From JBBRLG01 sp038231495 (GTDB lineage Bacteria > Planctomycetota > Planctomycetia > Gemmatales > Gemmataceae), in the NCBI GenBank assembly GCA_038231495.1, contig JBBRLG010000014.1, positions 1-30,434 on the forward strand: DNA of 30,434 bases, in the 5' to 3' direction. The notes under the pieces were generated by a model. The model saw nothing but the letters and a program-made list of their open reading frames with translations, was not told the origin of the DNA and did not search any database. The position numbers and the translations under genes are program-made. This document shows, in pieces, positions 8,651 through 17,461 of this stretch (the stretch's first letter is position 1; every line of letters starts with the position of its first letter).

Positions 8651-9433
8651 ATGGCCGGTACTCGAACGTTCAGTTTTCTCGGCACCGGCACCTCCGTCGG
8701 CGTACCCATGCTGGGCTGCGATTGCGCGGTCTGTACCTCCACGAATCCCAAAAACCACCGCTACCGGTGTGCGGTCCTGTTGCGGTTGCCGCAGGGCCGC
8801 ATCCTGATCGACACGCCGCCGGAACTGCGTTTGCAACTGCTGCGCGAGAAGGTCGGCTTCGTCCACGCGGTCCTCTTCACCCACTACCACGCCGACCACC
8901 TGTTCGGCCTCGACGACCTGCGGCCGATGGGGCGGCAGCTGGGCGGACCGGTGCCGCTCTATTGCGCCGCCGAGGTCGAAGGGAAAATCCGCTCGACCTT
9001 TTCGTACGCCTTCGGCCCCGCCGCCGAGCAACTGACGGCCGGGATGATTCCCAAGCTGTCGTTCCGCCGCATCACCAGTGAGCCGTTCAACGTTCTCGAC
9101 GAGCGCGTGGTGCCGATCCCCTTGAATCACGGCCATTTCGACGTGTTCGGCTTCCGCATCGGCGACGTGGCCTATTGCACTGATGTCAGCGACATCCCGC
9201 GGTCGAGCTGGCCACTGTTGGAAGGGTTGCAAGCCCTCGTCATCGACGCCCTCCGGCCCAACCCGCACCCCGCGCATTTCGGCCTCGACCAGGCACTCGA
9301 CGCCATCGACCAGTTCCGGCCGGCCCAGGCCTACCTGACGCACATGGGCCACGAATTGAATTACGACACCGTGAATCAAACGCTGCCGCCGAACGTGCAG
9401 ATGGCCTACGACGGCTTGAGCTTCGCCTTTTGA
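8651..9433 (+). CDS. MBL-fold metallo-hydrolase, PhnP-like phosphodiesterase family
   Basis: A 260-residue metallo-beta-lactamase-fold hydrolase. It opens with FLGTGTSVGVPMLGCDCAVC, whose Cys23-x-Cys25-xx-Cys28 matches the extra zinc site of PhnP-type enzymes. The metal-binding THYHADH motif follows (His78, His80, Asp82, His83), with later ligands in NHGH, YCTDVSD and the terminal THMGHE. PhnP hydrolyses phosphoribosyl 1,2-cyclic phosphate in phosphonate breakdown, but no phn genes are present, so the substrate may be another cyclic phosphate. GGGGAG four bases before ATG 8651 supports the start. The pyrophosphorylase gene begins 30 bp downstream. Confidence 0.9.
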   Translation: MAGTRTFSFLGTGTSVGVPMLGCDCAVCTSTNPKNHRYRCAVLLRLPQGRILIDTPPELRLQLLREKVGFVHAVLFTHYHADHLFGLDDLRPMGRQLGGPVPLYCAAEVEGKIRSTFSYAFGPAAEQLTAGMIPKLSFRRITSEPFNVLDERVVPIPLNHGHFDVFGFRIGDVAYCTDVSDIPRSSWPLLEGLQALVIDALRPNPHPAHFGLDQALDAIDQFRPAQAYLTHMGHELNYDTVNQTLPPNVQMAYDGLSFAF

Positions 9434-9463
9434 CCCATTGCAGGCCCGTAATTGGGTATTCCC

Positions 9464-10870
9464 ATGTTGCCCGTCCCCGCTGCGATTCGACAACACCTGT
9501 CCCGGCACCGTCAGGAGCACGTCCTGGCCTGGTGGGAGCAGCTCGCCGACCCGGAGCGGCACGGCTTGCTCGCCCAACTCGAAGCGCTCGACCTGGACGA
9601 GCTGCGGCAACTGCATCAGCAGCGCGAGACGGTCTACCAGTTGCCGAGACCGGAAACGATCCAACCCGTCCCCGTGATCCCGGCGGACGCGCCCTCCAAT
9701 CCCCAGGTGAAGCAGCGTGGTGAGGCGGCGTTGCGCGCCGGCGCGGTCGCGGTCCTGGTCGTGGCGGGAGGACAGGGGAGTCGCCTGGGCTTTGAACACC
9801 CCAAGGGCATGTTCCCTATCGGCCCTGTCAGCAACAAGACGCTCTTTCAGATCCACGCCGAGAAGGTTTTGGCGCTGCGCCGCCGATACGGCAAGGCGGT
9901 GCCGTTCCTTCTGATGACGAGTCCGGCCACGCACGCCGAGACGGTGCAGTTCTTCGAGGATCGGCACTTTTTCGGCCTGCCGCGGGAAGAGGTTTTCTTC
10001 TTCCAGCAAGGCACGATGCCCGCCCTGGACCTGGCGACCGGCAACCTGCTGCTGGAAACGAAGGGACGGCTGTTCCTCAGCCCCGACGGCCACGGCGGCA
10101 CGCTCACGGCCCTGGCCGATTCCGGTCTGTTGGCCCAAATGCAACAACAAGACATCAAGCACCTCTTTTATTTCCAGGTGGACAACCCGCTGGTAAAGCT
10201 AGGCGATCCGACGTTCCTGGGCCATCACCTGGAGGCCCGCGCCCAGGTGTCGTCGCGCGTTATTCCGAAAAACGGCCCGACGGACAAGCTCGGCAATTTC
10301 GTGCAGGTTGACGGCCGCTGCGTCATCATCGAATACAGCGACCTGCCCGAAAACCTGGCGAAAGAGACCGACGCCAATGGACGGCTGCGCCTGTGGGCCG
10401 GCAGTCCCGCGATTCATTATTTCGACCTCGATTTCCTGGCAAACGTGCTGAAGGGCACGAACCGCATCGCGTTCCACGTCGCCAAGAAAAAGGTGCCGTA
10501 CCTCGACGCCGGCGGCACTCTCGTTCAACCCGAAAAAGAGAACGCCCTGAAGTTCGAGCGCTTCATCTTCGACGTGTTGCCGCTGGCGGACCGCTGGACG
10601 GTGGTGGAAACCAGCCGCGCGGAGGAGTTCGCCCCGCTGAAGAACGCAACCGGTGCCGACTCGCCTGAAGCAGTCAAGAAGGCGATAACGCACCTGGCCG
10701 CCGATTGGCTGACGCGGTGCGGCATCAAAGTGCCGACAGACGCGGCGAGTGAGCCTGCGTTTCTCTTGGAAATCAGCCCTCTTTTAGCGCTGAACGCGGA
10801 GGAATTGGTTAAGCACCTTCCACAGTCGCTGGAAATCGTTGGGCCGACGCTTTTGGAGCCGCAGGGTTGA
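9464..10870 (+). CDS. UDPGP-family nucleotidyltransferase, probably UDP-N-acetylglucosamine pyrophosphorylase (UAP1-like)
   Basis: A 468-residue enzyme that joins UTP to a sugar 1-phosphate. The nucleotide-binding loop is AGGQGSRLG (101-109), followed by PKGMFPIGPVSNKTLFQ with Lys114. Later motifs FQVDNPLVKLGDP and PTDKLGNFVQVDG, and YSDLPENLA, resemble eukaryotic-type UAP1 (UDP-GlcNAc/GalNAc) rather than bacterial GlmU or GalU. UDP-GlcNAc would feed peptidoglycan-like polymers, glycans and the LpxA step encoded at 17617-18429. The ATG at 9464 is preferred over a TTG at 9452. Glucose 1-phosphate as substrate cannot be excluded. A large inverted repeat follows. Confidence 0.88.
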   Translation: MLPVPAAIRQHLSRHRQEHVLAWWEQLADPERHGLLAQLEALDLDELRQLHQQRETVYQLPRPETIQPVPVIPADAPSNPQVKQRGEAALRAGAVAVLVVAGGQGSRLGFEHPKGMFPIGPVSNKTLFQIHAEKVLALRRRYGKAVPFLLMTSPATHAETVQFFEDRHFFGLPREEVFFFQQGTMPALDLATGNLLLETKGRLFLSPDGHGGTLTALADSGLLAQMQQQDIKHLFYFQVDNPLVKLGDPTFLGHHLEARAQVSSRVIPKNGPTDKLGNFVQVDGRCVIIEYSDLPENLAKETDANGRLRLWAGSPAIHYFDLDFLANVLKGTNRIAFHVAKKKVPYLDAGGTLVQPEKENALKFERFIFDVLPLADRWTVVETSRAEEFAPLKNATGADSPEAVKKAITHLAADWLTRCGIKVPTDAASEPAFLLEISPLLALNAEELVKHLPQSLEIVGPTLLEPQG

Positions 10871-10900
10871 CGCAACGCCGGGTTTCGGCGATCATTTGCC

Positions 10901-11011
10901 GTAACCGTTCACTCCCCCCTTACGAAGGGGGGGCTGGGGGGGTTAATCGCATTGTGACCGCTTGCTTCCGCGTTTAACCCCCCCCGCCCCCCCTTCGTAA
11001 GGGGGGGAGTG
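10901..11011. repeat. GC-rich intergenic inverted repeat (copy 1; second copy at window end)
   Basis: The arms are 10910-10945 and 10974-11011, around a 28-base loop. They pair almost perfectly (one extra base on the right) and end in TTAA at the loop side. Each arm also contains its own hairpin, CCCCCCTT-ACG-AAGGGGGG. The flanking GTAACCGTTCACTCCCCCC (10901-10919) recurs at 30388 onward. The structure fills much of the 225-bp gap between the pyrophosphorylase and guanylyltransferase genes. It looks like a mobile REP/MITE-like repeat family that could also stop transcription. Confidence 0.85.
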
Positions 11012-11095
11012 GTAGATGTCGATTACCGGCTACCATTTGCCATCGCCCCAGGAGGAGTGGCCGGCATCCGAAGGTCGCAAGGAAAGGCGCGGCGC

Positions 11096-12175
11096 ATGTT
11101 ACACGCGATGATAATGGCGGGCGGCGGGGGTACACGGTTTTCGCCGCGCAGCCGGCAGCGACGGCCCAAGCAGTTTTTAACCCTCGCTGGCGACCGGTCC
11201 CTCTTGCAACAGGCGATGGACCGCGTCGAGGCGCTCGTGCCGCCCGAAAATAGCTGGGTCATCACTGGCGAGGCCTACCGCGCCGAAACGTCCGAGCAAC
11301 TGCCGGCCCTCGCGAAAGACCACGTGATCGGCGAGCCGTGCGGCCGCGACACCGCACCCTGCGTCGGCCTGGGCGCGGCCCTCGTCCACCGCCGCGACCC
11401 CGACGCGGTCATGATCGTGACGCCCGCCGACCACGTCATCGAGCCGGTGCAGGAGTTCCGTCGGGCCGTCCACGTCGCCGCCCAGATGGCTGAGGAACAC
11501 CCGTCCGCCCTCGTCACGTTCGGCATCCCGCCGACCTTTCCCTCGACCGGTTACGGCTACATCCAGCGCGGTCCGGAGGTCGCCCAACGGCAAGGTATCA
11601 GCGTCTGCAAGGTGCAGAAGTTTCACGAGAAGCCCAACGCCGACCTGGCCGAGACGTTTGTCGTTTCCGGCGAATACTTCTGGAACAGCGGCATCTTCGT
11701 CTGGAAGGCCGCGACCGTGCTGGCCGCCCTGCAACAGCAGCGCCCGCAACTCCACGCCGCCGTTCTGCGTATCGCCGCCGCCTGGGACACGCCCCAACGC
11801 GACGAGGTGCTCAAGAGCGAATTCGAGGCCATCGAGCGCGTCAGCATCGACTATGCCATCATGGAACATGCCAAGGAAGTCCTCGTGGTGCAGGCGCCGT
11901 ATCGCTGGGACGACGTGGGCAGCTGGCTGGCGCTGGAGCGCATGAACCCGCAAGACGCCGACGGCAACACGGTCAAGGCACTGCACGCCGGCCTGAAAAC
12001 CAAGGGCTGCGTCGTCGTCTCGGACCCCCAGCACCTGATTGCGACAATCGGCGTTGAGAACCTGCTGATCGTGCAAGACGGCAACGCGACGCTGGTGGCC
12101 GACCGCCGCGACGAGGGCAACGTCAAGCTGATCGTCGATCTGCTCAAGAAGAAAGGGTTGGAAAACTACCTGTGA
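11096..12175 (+). CDS. Mannose-1-phosphate guanylyltransferase
   Basis: A 359-residue nucleotidyltransferase that makes GDP-mannose from GTP and mannose 1-phosphate. The diagnostic N-terminal loop is MAGGGGTRFSPRSRQRRPKQF (split here as MAGGGGTRF, then SPRSRQRRPKQF), followed by EPCGRDTAPCVGL, VTPADHVI, FHEKP and NSGIFVWKA, and RWDDVGSW near the end: all typical of the ManC/mannose-1-phosphate guanylyltransferase family without the isomerase fusion. The ATG at 11096 is chosen because AAGGAAAGG lies about eight bases upstream and similarity begins there. Its TGA stop overlaps the GTG start of ruvX, which suggests translational coupling. GDP-mannose would serve exopolysaccharide or glycan synthesis. 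Confidence 0.94.
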   Translation: MLHAMIMAGGGGTRFSPRSRQRRPKQFLTLAGDRSLLQQAMDRVEALVPPENSWVITGEAYRAETSEQLPALAKDHVIGEPCGRDTAPCVGLGAALVHRRDPDAVMIVTPADHVIEPVQEFRRAVHVAAQMAEEHPSALVTFGIPPTFPSTGYGYIQRGPEVAQRQGISVCKVQKFHEKPNADLAETFVVSGEYFWNSGIFVWKAATVLAALQQQRPQLHAAVLRIAAAWDTPQRDEVLKSEFEAIERVSIDYAIMEHAKEVLVVQAPYRWDDVGSWLALERMNPQDADGNTVKALHAGLKTKGCVVVSDPQHLIATIGVENLLIVQDGNATLVADRRDEGNVKLIVDLLKKKGLENYL

Positions 12176-12639
12176 GCGGCAACACGCGCCTGCTCGGCGT
12201 CGATTACGGCCAAGTCCGGGTCGGCCTGGCGATCACGGACCCGGACTGCAAAATTGCGTTCCCGTTGACGACCTACGAGCGCCGCGGCCGCGACAAGGAC
12301 GCGGCCTACTTTCGGACGCTCCTGATTGAGGAACCGGTCGGAGCTTACGTCGTCGGCCTGCCGGTCCACCTGGACGGTCGCGAAGGCCAGAAGGCCGCCG
12401 AGGCGCGCGCGTTCGGCCGCTGGCTGGGCGAGGCGACGGGATTGCCGGTCGTGTTCTGGGACGAGCGTTTCACGACGGTCGAGGCCGAGACGGCCCTGTG
12501 GAACGCGGGCCTGACGCACAAGCAGCGCAAGGCGCGGCGCGACCGGGTGGCGGCACAGATCTTGTTGCAAGCCTACCTCGACGCCGGCTGCCCGCCGGAG
12601 CAGACGCCTTTGCCATTTGACGAAGCGGAACCGACGTGA
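12172..12639 (+). CDS. ruvX: RuvX/YqgF-family Holliday junction resolvase-like nuclease
   Basis: A 155-residue RNase-H-fold protein of the YqgF/RuvX family. It has the first acidic residue Asp11 in LLGVDYGQVRVGLA, then YVVGLPVHLDG, the DERFTT motif (Asp97/Glu98), and Asp124 in RRDRVAAQILLQ: the expected acidic set. Family members resolve recombination junctions and process the 5' end of pre-16S rRNA. The GTG start at 12172 overlaps the preceding TGA (GTGA). The convergent neighbour ends 10 bp away, with no obvious terminator between. Confidence 0.92.
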   Translation: MSGNTRLLGVDYGQVRVGLAITDPDCKIAFPLTTYERRGRDKDAAYFRTLLIEEPVGAYVVGLPVHLDGREGQKAAEARAFGRWLGEATGLPVVFWDERFTTVEAETALWNAGLTHKQRKARRDRVAAQILLQAYLDAGCPPEQTPLPFDEAEPT

Positions 12640-12649
12640 AGGGGTCCGG

Positions 12650-14359
12650 TCAATTCAACCCGCTATGAATGCGGCGGATGTAGCCTTCGGTCTTCATTTC
12701 CCAAATGACCTCGCCCTTGTCATTGAGTTCGACGACGCGCTTGTTGGTGCCGACGAGAGTGTGGCCGTTGGGCAGTCGGCAGACGCCGCACGCGCCTGGC
12801 ACGATGGCTTGCCATAAAACCTTACCTTCAGCGTTAACCTCTACAACGTTGCCCAACTTGACGCTGGTGACGATAAAGTGGTCGTCCGGCAAGGCCTGGA
12901 GGTCGGTATACTCACCTTCCGGCAATTCAATCCAGCGCAAGCATTTACCTTTTGCATCAACTTCCGAGACCGAGCCTCCAACTAATACGAGGTGCCCATT
13001 GCGAGCCTTACGGATGGCAAGTGACGACCTGTCGAGGCGTGCCAACCTGATAGCAGAAACCTCCTCGCCCTTTGCATCCAGTTCGTGGAGGCAATTGAAT
13101 CGCTCGGTAATCGTGCCGTGCGGCGGGTTCGGTTTTTCAAGCGTGTCAAACGTCGAAATCAGCAATTTACCGTTGGGTAGGAGCTGGCAACCCCAGACCT
13201 CGCCGTCGAAGTTCTTTTTCCAGCCGATGGTGCCCTTGAAGTCACGCACGCTCACTGTGTTGGTGCCCGATTCCGCGATCAGCACCATGTCGCCCGGCAG
13301 CCGCACGGCGTCAACAGGGCCTTTCAGCCCTTTAATTTCCCAGCGCAGGGTCTTGTCGCGACCGCACTCCCAGACGCGCCCTGTATTGTACTCGACTCCG
13401 AGTGTCAGGCCGATCACTCGTTCCCCTTCGAGGTACGGCTTCAGATCGATCTTCCCTTCATTTTCCTTCCACCACGCCGCCCAAGCTACGCCGCACTTGC
13501 GGCGGCTTGGCGCGGACGCCTCGGACCCAAGCACTACGGTCGGTCCCGTCTGCCCGGCGACGAGAAATAAAGTGTCCTCGGCTTGCCTTGCGAGATCGGC
13601 GGGCGCGTCTTCAAGCAGGGTTATCAAGGCGGGGACCGACGCTTTGTCCTGGACGCCGAGCAAACCTTCCGCCGCGCGGTAGCGCACCATGAGGTCGTTG
13701 TCGGCGAGCAACTTCCGCACGGCATTGCGGTCGGCGTCGGTGCCCTTGCGAGCAAGGATGAATGCCGCGGATGCCCGTCGCGGCGTTGGCGGACCGCGGA
13801 GTGCCGCCGAAAGAGCCGGGTGAAGCTTTTCCGCCGGACAGGTATCGACCAGGAGTCGTAAGAGATCCCGCGTCTCCCAATCGCTGGCCGCATAGGCGAG
13901 ATAATTCAATAGGGTTGGGACTGCCTCGTCTGAATCGCATCGGAGCAACAATCGCGCTGCGGCGAGGAGGAGGGCGGGGTTGGCTGCTTCGATCTTTTCA
14001 AGGCAAGCCTTTGCGAGCCGCACGACTTCCGCGTCGTCGTCTTTTAGTGCTTGCCGCAACAGAGGAACCACCATGCGACCGCGCCACACGAGGTCTTTGC
14101 TGGCTCGCTTACGTTCCTCAAACACGCCGCTGCCGAGTTGTTTAATCAGGACCAGGCAATCTTTACGTGCCTCATCATTAAGTGAGCGCTTGTGAAAGAA
14201 GTCGAGCAGACCGGCCTTGTCAGCCTTAAACCCTGCGGCGTTGACGACCTTTTCGTCCGCATTGTCTGGCTCAGCGTCCGCAGAGACGCCCTGGTGCTGA
14301 CAGAAAAGCAACGACAGCGAAGTCAAAACGACCAGCAAACCGATGCCACTGCGTATCAT
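12650..14359 (-). CDS. Exported HEAT-repeat plus beta-propeller protein
   Basis: A 569-residue protein with a Sec signal peptide (hydrophobic IGLLVVLTSLSLLF, probable cleavage after G-V-S-A). A cysteine is present but the lipobox is poor. Residues about 60-270 are helical HEAT-like repeats (RMVVPLLRQALKDDDAEVV, NAVRKLLADNDLMVRYRAAE). Residues about 300-569 read as a PQQ-like/NHL-type beta-propeller with recurring L-P-x-G-x-x-L and VxExxxxGxxxW units (CRLPNGHTLVGTNKRVVEL, DKGEVIWEM). No catalytic motif is seen, so binding or scaffolding is likely. ATG 14359 is chosen because the signal peptide begins there. Codon use is more A/T-rich than in the genes to its left. Confidence 0.8.
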   Translation of the reverse strand: MIRSGIGLLVVLTSLSLLFCQHQGVSADAEPDNADEKVVNAAGFKADKAGLLDFFHKRSLNDEARKDCLVLIKQLGSGVFEERKRASKDLVWRGRMVVPLLRQALKDDDAEVVRLAKACLEKIEAANPALLLAAARLLLRCDSDEAVPTLLNYLAYAASDWETRDLLRLLVDTCPAEKLHPALSAALRGPPTPRRASAAFILARKGTDADRNAVRKLLADNDLMVRYRAAEGLLGVQDKASVPALITLLEDAPADLARQAEDTLFLVAGQTGPTVVLGSEASAPSRRKCGVAWAAWWKENEGKIDLKPYLEGERVIGLTLGVEYNTGRVWECGRDKTLRWEIKGLKGPVDAVRLPGDMVLIAESGTNTVSVRDFKGTIGWKKNFDGEVWGCQLLPNGKLLISTFDTLEKPNPPHGTITERFNCLHELDAKGEEVSAIRLARLDRSSLAIRKARNGHLVLVGGSVSEVDAKGKCLRWIELPEGEYTDLQALPDDHFIVTSVKLGNVVEVNAEGKVLWQAIVPGACGVCRLPNGHTLVGTNKRVVELNDKGEVIWEMKTEGYIRRIHSGLN

Positions 14360-14431
14360 GTGCCCCCGCTTGAAAGACTTTGGCCGAGAGCCGGTTCGTT
14401 CCAAACGCCGATTGGCGCAAAGTCACCTGGC

Positions 14432-14755
14432 TCAGTCCTTCCGATCATCATTCTCCAGCGCCGGCTTAATGATCCGAATTCGCTCGCAAACCAAGTCATG
14501 CGCCGGACCCACAACTTCAATATCCACTTGGTCGCCCTTTTTTATGTCAATTATTGTAGCTTCTGAAAATCGCCGATCAATGCTTGCCGTGCCGGTAAGC
14601 AACTCAACACTAAACGGATAAGTTACGGTCCGGCCTTTATCGGCGATAGTAATCGTGTCAATGCTCACTTCGGTAACGACGCCGCGTTCGGCAAAGCCGA
14701 AGGCTCCGCCTACGGCAAGTGTCAACACGAGAAGAGTTACGGCGTATTTCCGCAT
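14432..14755 (-). CDS. Small exported hypothetical protein
   Basis: A 107-residue protein with a clear signal peptide (MRKYAVTLLVLTLAVGGAFG). The mature part is beta-rich and charged (VVTEVSIDTITIADKGRTVT, IKKGDQVDIEV), like a small OB- or SH3-like barrel, and ends in a charged tail. GAGGGAG seven bases upstream supports the ATG at 14755. It lies 72 bp upstream of the HEAT/propeller gene on the same strand, so the two may be cotranscribed. No family recognised. Confidence 0.7.
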   Translation of the reverse strand: MRKYAVTLLVLTLAVGGAFGFAERGVVTEVSIDTITIADKGRTVTYPFSVELLTGTASIDRRFSEATIIDIKKGDQVDIEVVGPAHDLVCERIRIIKPALENDDRKD

Positions 14756-14824
14756 AATCGACTCCCTCGAAAAGTCCGCAGGCCAGTGTCGTCACTGGCT
14801 TGTGGACATTGGCTTTTTAGGAAC

Positions 14825-16344
14825 TCAGGGCGTCGTGATGTCGTAATCTAGGTTGTTGGCATTCATCCCGCCAGTATACTTCTTCCCTGTGGTCCCGATC
14901 AGAAGGTTATTCGCGTTGGCAAAGTTACCCGTGATTTTGTTGACCGCCGTGGTTTCCAAGATGTGGAACGGCACCGTGGGGATCGGGTCGGGGATGTTGA
15001 GGCTACTGACTCTGAGCTGCGCATTGAAGAGAATTCCGAAACTCTTCGCTTTCCAAAGACTTGCCTTGTTTGCCCGGAAGTCGACGATGGGCAGGTACGT
15101 CCCACCGTCCATTGTCACATCCCCAGCGCAGGTGAGTGCGCCCCAGCCAGTTTCGCCTACGCGGACCAAACCACCGTGGACCTTGACATCGCCTATCGTG
15201 ATGTATGACGTGAAACCCGAGGCTGCATCCAACCTGCCACCGTTCATCGTGAACCCCTGATTCACTTGAAGCGTGGCGCCTCGCGCTCCATCGATTCCGA
15301 GAATAACGGCCCCGTCGTTCTGCAAGACGGACACGCCGTTAGTGGGACCGGCCCTCGTGAAGGCCAGAGTGCCCCTATTAATCATTAGACCAGCCCTGGA
15401 CCCATTATTTACATAGGGAAGATCGCATTTAACTAGGGCCTCGGCAATCGTCGTTGCCTTCCAAAGGGTACCGTCGCTATTCAGGATGATACCCGACCCC
15501 GTCGAAACGATGTTGGTGGTACTCGTCCAGTCGAAGTAGGAATCGTTAGACAGGCTAATGCCGGCGTTATTATTAAAGGTCAAATCGCCGGTGTTGTTGA
15601 GCTGAAGCCGAAACCCGTTGAGGTTCAAATCATCGCCGCAAGTCAAATCACCGCCGGTGATCGATCCACTACCGCTCACGATGTTCAACACGGCCTTGAC
15701 CACGGCATTATTGAGAATGCCAGCGCTCCAATTGAAACTGCTGGTGGTGATGTCGGACGCACCGACACCCAGGAACTGGCTGATGGCACCGCCGTTCAGG
15801 GTGAAGCCGTTGAGGCTGATGTTCAAGCCGACGAAGACGGTGCCGCCGTAGCTCGGGTTGACCGTAATGGAACTGACAAAGTTTGTCGTCGGGTCAAGCG
15901 GCCCGAGCCTGCCGCGCGGAGCACTGGCACCACCACCGCCTCCGCCCGACGCGGGAGTGATCCAGCAATCGGCGTTGTGCAACCCGGAGTCGTCGCCGAA
16001 GTAAACGTCGGGTGGTGACTCCATCGAGCTTCCTGAGCTACAAATAGCCCGATTTTGCATGAAAACCGGCTGCCTAGATTGCCCAAGCCTTCCATATTCC
16101 GCCAGGAAGCTCGATGGAGTCACCACCAAACGTCGTCGCCCGATCCTGGAACCTGATTGGTTGACCAGTTTTGGTAGTCGTTCCAGTAAGCCGTGCTGCC
16201 GCCCGGACGGACGTAGTTACCCAGCCAGGTCGCCGCCGAGGGACAATCCCGGCCCTCAAGCTGCTCGCAGCAGAGGCGAGGCCATTTTACCGGGGGGGTA
16301 GACTGCTTGCGCTTGCCGAGCCGTTTGACGAGGGCCTTGAACAT
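14825..16344 (-). pseudogene. Exported autotransporter-like/beta-helix protein gene, interrupted by a 117-bp element
   Basis: The start is ATG 16344 (GGGAG seven bases upstream). The N-terminus is basic (MFKALVKRLGKRK) and carries EQLEGRDCPS, the kind of motif found at the start of many planctomycete exported proteins. The frame runs to ...VPGSGDDV, then enters an inserted element and stops at a TGA after two Trp codons (73 residues in all). Beyond the element, a second frame resumes at VYFGDDSGLHN and continues to 14825 with Asn/Gly/Ser/Thr-rich strands (FTLNGG, LTFNNNAGISLSN) typical of beta-helix or autotransporter-repeat proteins. Removing 125 bp (element plus one 8-bp duplication) leaves exactly 465 codons. 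The gene is probably inactive now, unless the element excises. Confidence 0.88.
16011..16127. mobile_element. 117-bp MITE-like element with 25-bp terminal inverted repeats and 8-bp target duplication
   Basis: Positions 16011-16035 and 16103-16127 are perfect 25-bp inverted repeats beginning GGTGGTGACTCC. They are flanked directly by the 8-bp duplication AAACGTCG at 16003-16010 and 16128-16135. The 67-bp core codes for nothing and holds an imperfect palindrome at 16049-16069. Eight-base duplications are made by several IS families (for example IS1595, ISL3, IS256, IS66); the parent cannot be assigned by eye. The element splits the pseudogene at 14825-16344 and adds 125 bp, shifting the frame. 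Confidence 0.92.
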
Positions 16345-16546
16345 GATGCGACTCCCGTGGCACGGATGAGATCGTATCCTTCCAGCTTGAGAAGAAAGTA
16401 CGAAAGCCAGGGTATCATGCTGCCCTACGGTTTGCCAACCGGTTTTTCCGATTATTCCAGTTATTTCGAGACGTATCCTTTGGTACAGTAGGGACTCGAG
16501 CTTTTTTGGCACCCGCCAGGGAAGCCGACTCCGAGGGGCTGCGTAC

Positions 16547-17461
16547 ATGAAATACCTATGCTTTTTCCGACCCACCCGCCGCCGGCTGCGCTTCCTGGGG
16601 ACCGGCCTATTTCTCCTCGTTGCCCTCTGGCTCTTGCTGTCGTTGGTTTTCGATTACGTCCTGACGCGCCGACCGCACGCACGGTTTTCGGAGCCGGCTC
16701 CGGTCGTCGCCTGGGGCACGTTCGAGGAACACCAACTTCGGACGGACGACGGCGAGACGCTGGGTGCCTGGTTCCAGCGCGGTTCGCCCGGCGCGCCGGG
16801 CGTGGTGGTGCTGCACGGTAACCGGGGCTGCCGCGGCGATGGCTTGGCGGCGGCCGAGTTCTTCGCCGGCCGCGGCTGTTCCGTGCTGCTGGTGAGCCTG
16901 CGTGCCCACGGCGACTCGACCGGCGAGGTCAATGACTTTGGCTACAGCGCTCGGCACGACGTGGTCGCGGCGGTCGGGTTCCTGGAGCGCGAGCGGCCCG
17001 GCCGGCCGGTCGTCGTCAACGGTACCTCGATGGGGGCTGCGGCTGCAATCTTCGCGGCCGCCGAGTTGGGCGAGCGTGTCGGCGGCTATATCCTGGAGAG
17101 TCCGTACCGCGACCTGCACCAGGCCATCCGCAACCGCACCGCGTTATATCTGCCTCCCGTCCTGGACCGCGTTGCCTTCACGGGCGCGATCCTGGTCGGC
17201 CCGCTGGTCCTGTCCGAGGCCGAGCGCATCGCGCCCATCGACCATGTCGAAGGCATCCCGGCTTCCGTGCCCGTCTTGTTCCTGAGCGGCACGAAGGACG
17301 ATCGCGCCCTTTCGTCCGAGGCCGAGGAGTTGTGCGACCGAATTTCAGGACACGGCCGTCTCGTCCTCTTCGAGGGAGCCGGCCACGGGTGCCTCGTCCG
17401 GTCGGACCGGGCGCGTTATGCCGAGGCGGTGACACCAATGCTCCGCGCGGTCGCCCGTTGA
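16547..17461 (+). CDS. Membrane-anchored alpha/beta hydrolase
   Basis: A 304-residue protein with a basic N-terminus and one membrane helix at about 16-36 (FLGTGLFLLVALWLLLSLVF), then an alpha/beta hydrolase domain. The oxyanion region is VVLHGNRGC. The nucleophile is Ser161 in VNGTSMGAAA, the acid Asp251 or Asp252 in LSGTKDDRA, and His280 in GAGHGCL: a complete triad. The layout resembles BEM46/FrsA-like esterases or peptidase-like hydrolases; the substrate is unknown. GAGGGG about eight bases before ATG 16547 supports the start. It diverges from the interrupted exported-protein gene across about 200 bp and converges on lpxA. Confidence 0.88.
   Translation: MKYLCFFRPTRRRLRFLGTGLFLLVALWLLLSLVFDYVLTRRPHARFSEPAPVVAWGTFEEHQLRTDDGETLGAWFQRGSPGAPGVVVLHGNRGCRGDGLAAAEFFAGRGCSVLLVSLRAHGDSTGEVNDFGYSARHDVVAAVGFLERERPGRPVVVNGTSMGAAAAIFAAAELGERVGGYILESPYRDLHQAIRNRTALYLPPVLDRVAFTGAILVGPLVLSEAERIAPIDHVEGIPASVPVLFLSGTKDDRALSSEAEELCDRISGHGRLVLFEGAGHGCLVRSDRARYAEAVTPMLRAVAR

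Noticed and set aside
6529..8751. 740-codon minus-strand frame opposite the MFS transporter
   Set aside because: Shadow frame. The plus-strand product has twelve clear membrane helices.
10901..11011. CRISPR array
   Set aside because: Only an inverted pair of arms, with no regularly spaced direct repeats or cas genes.
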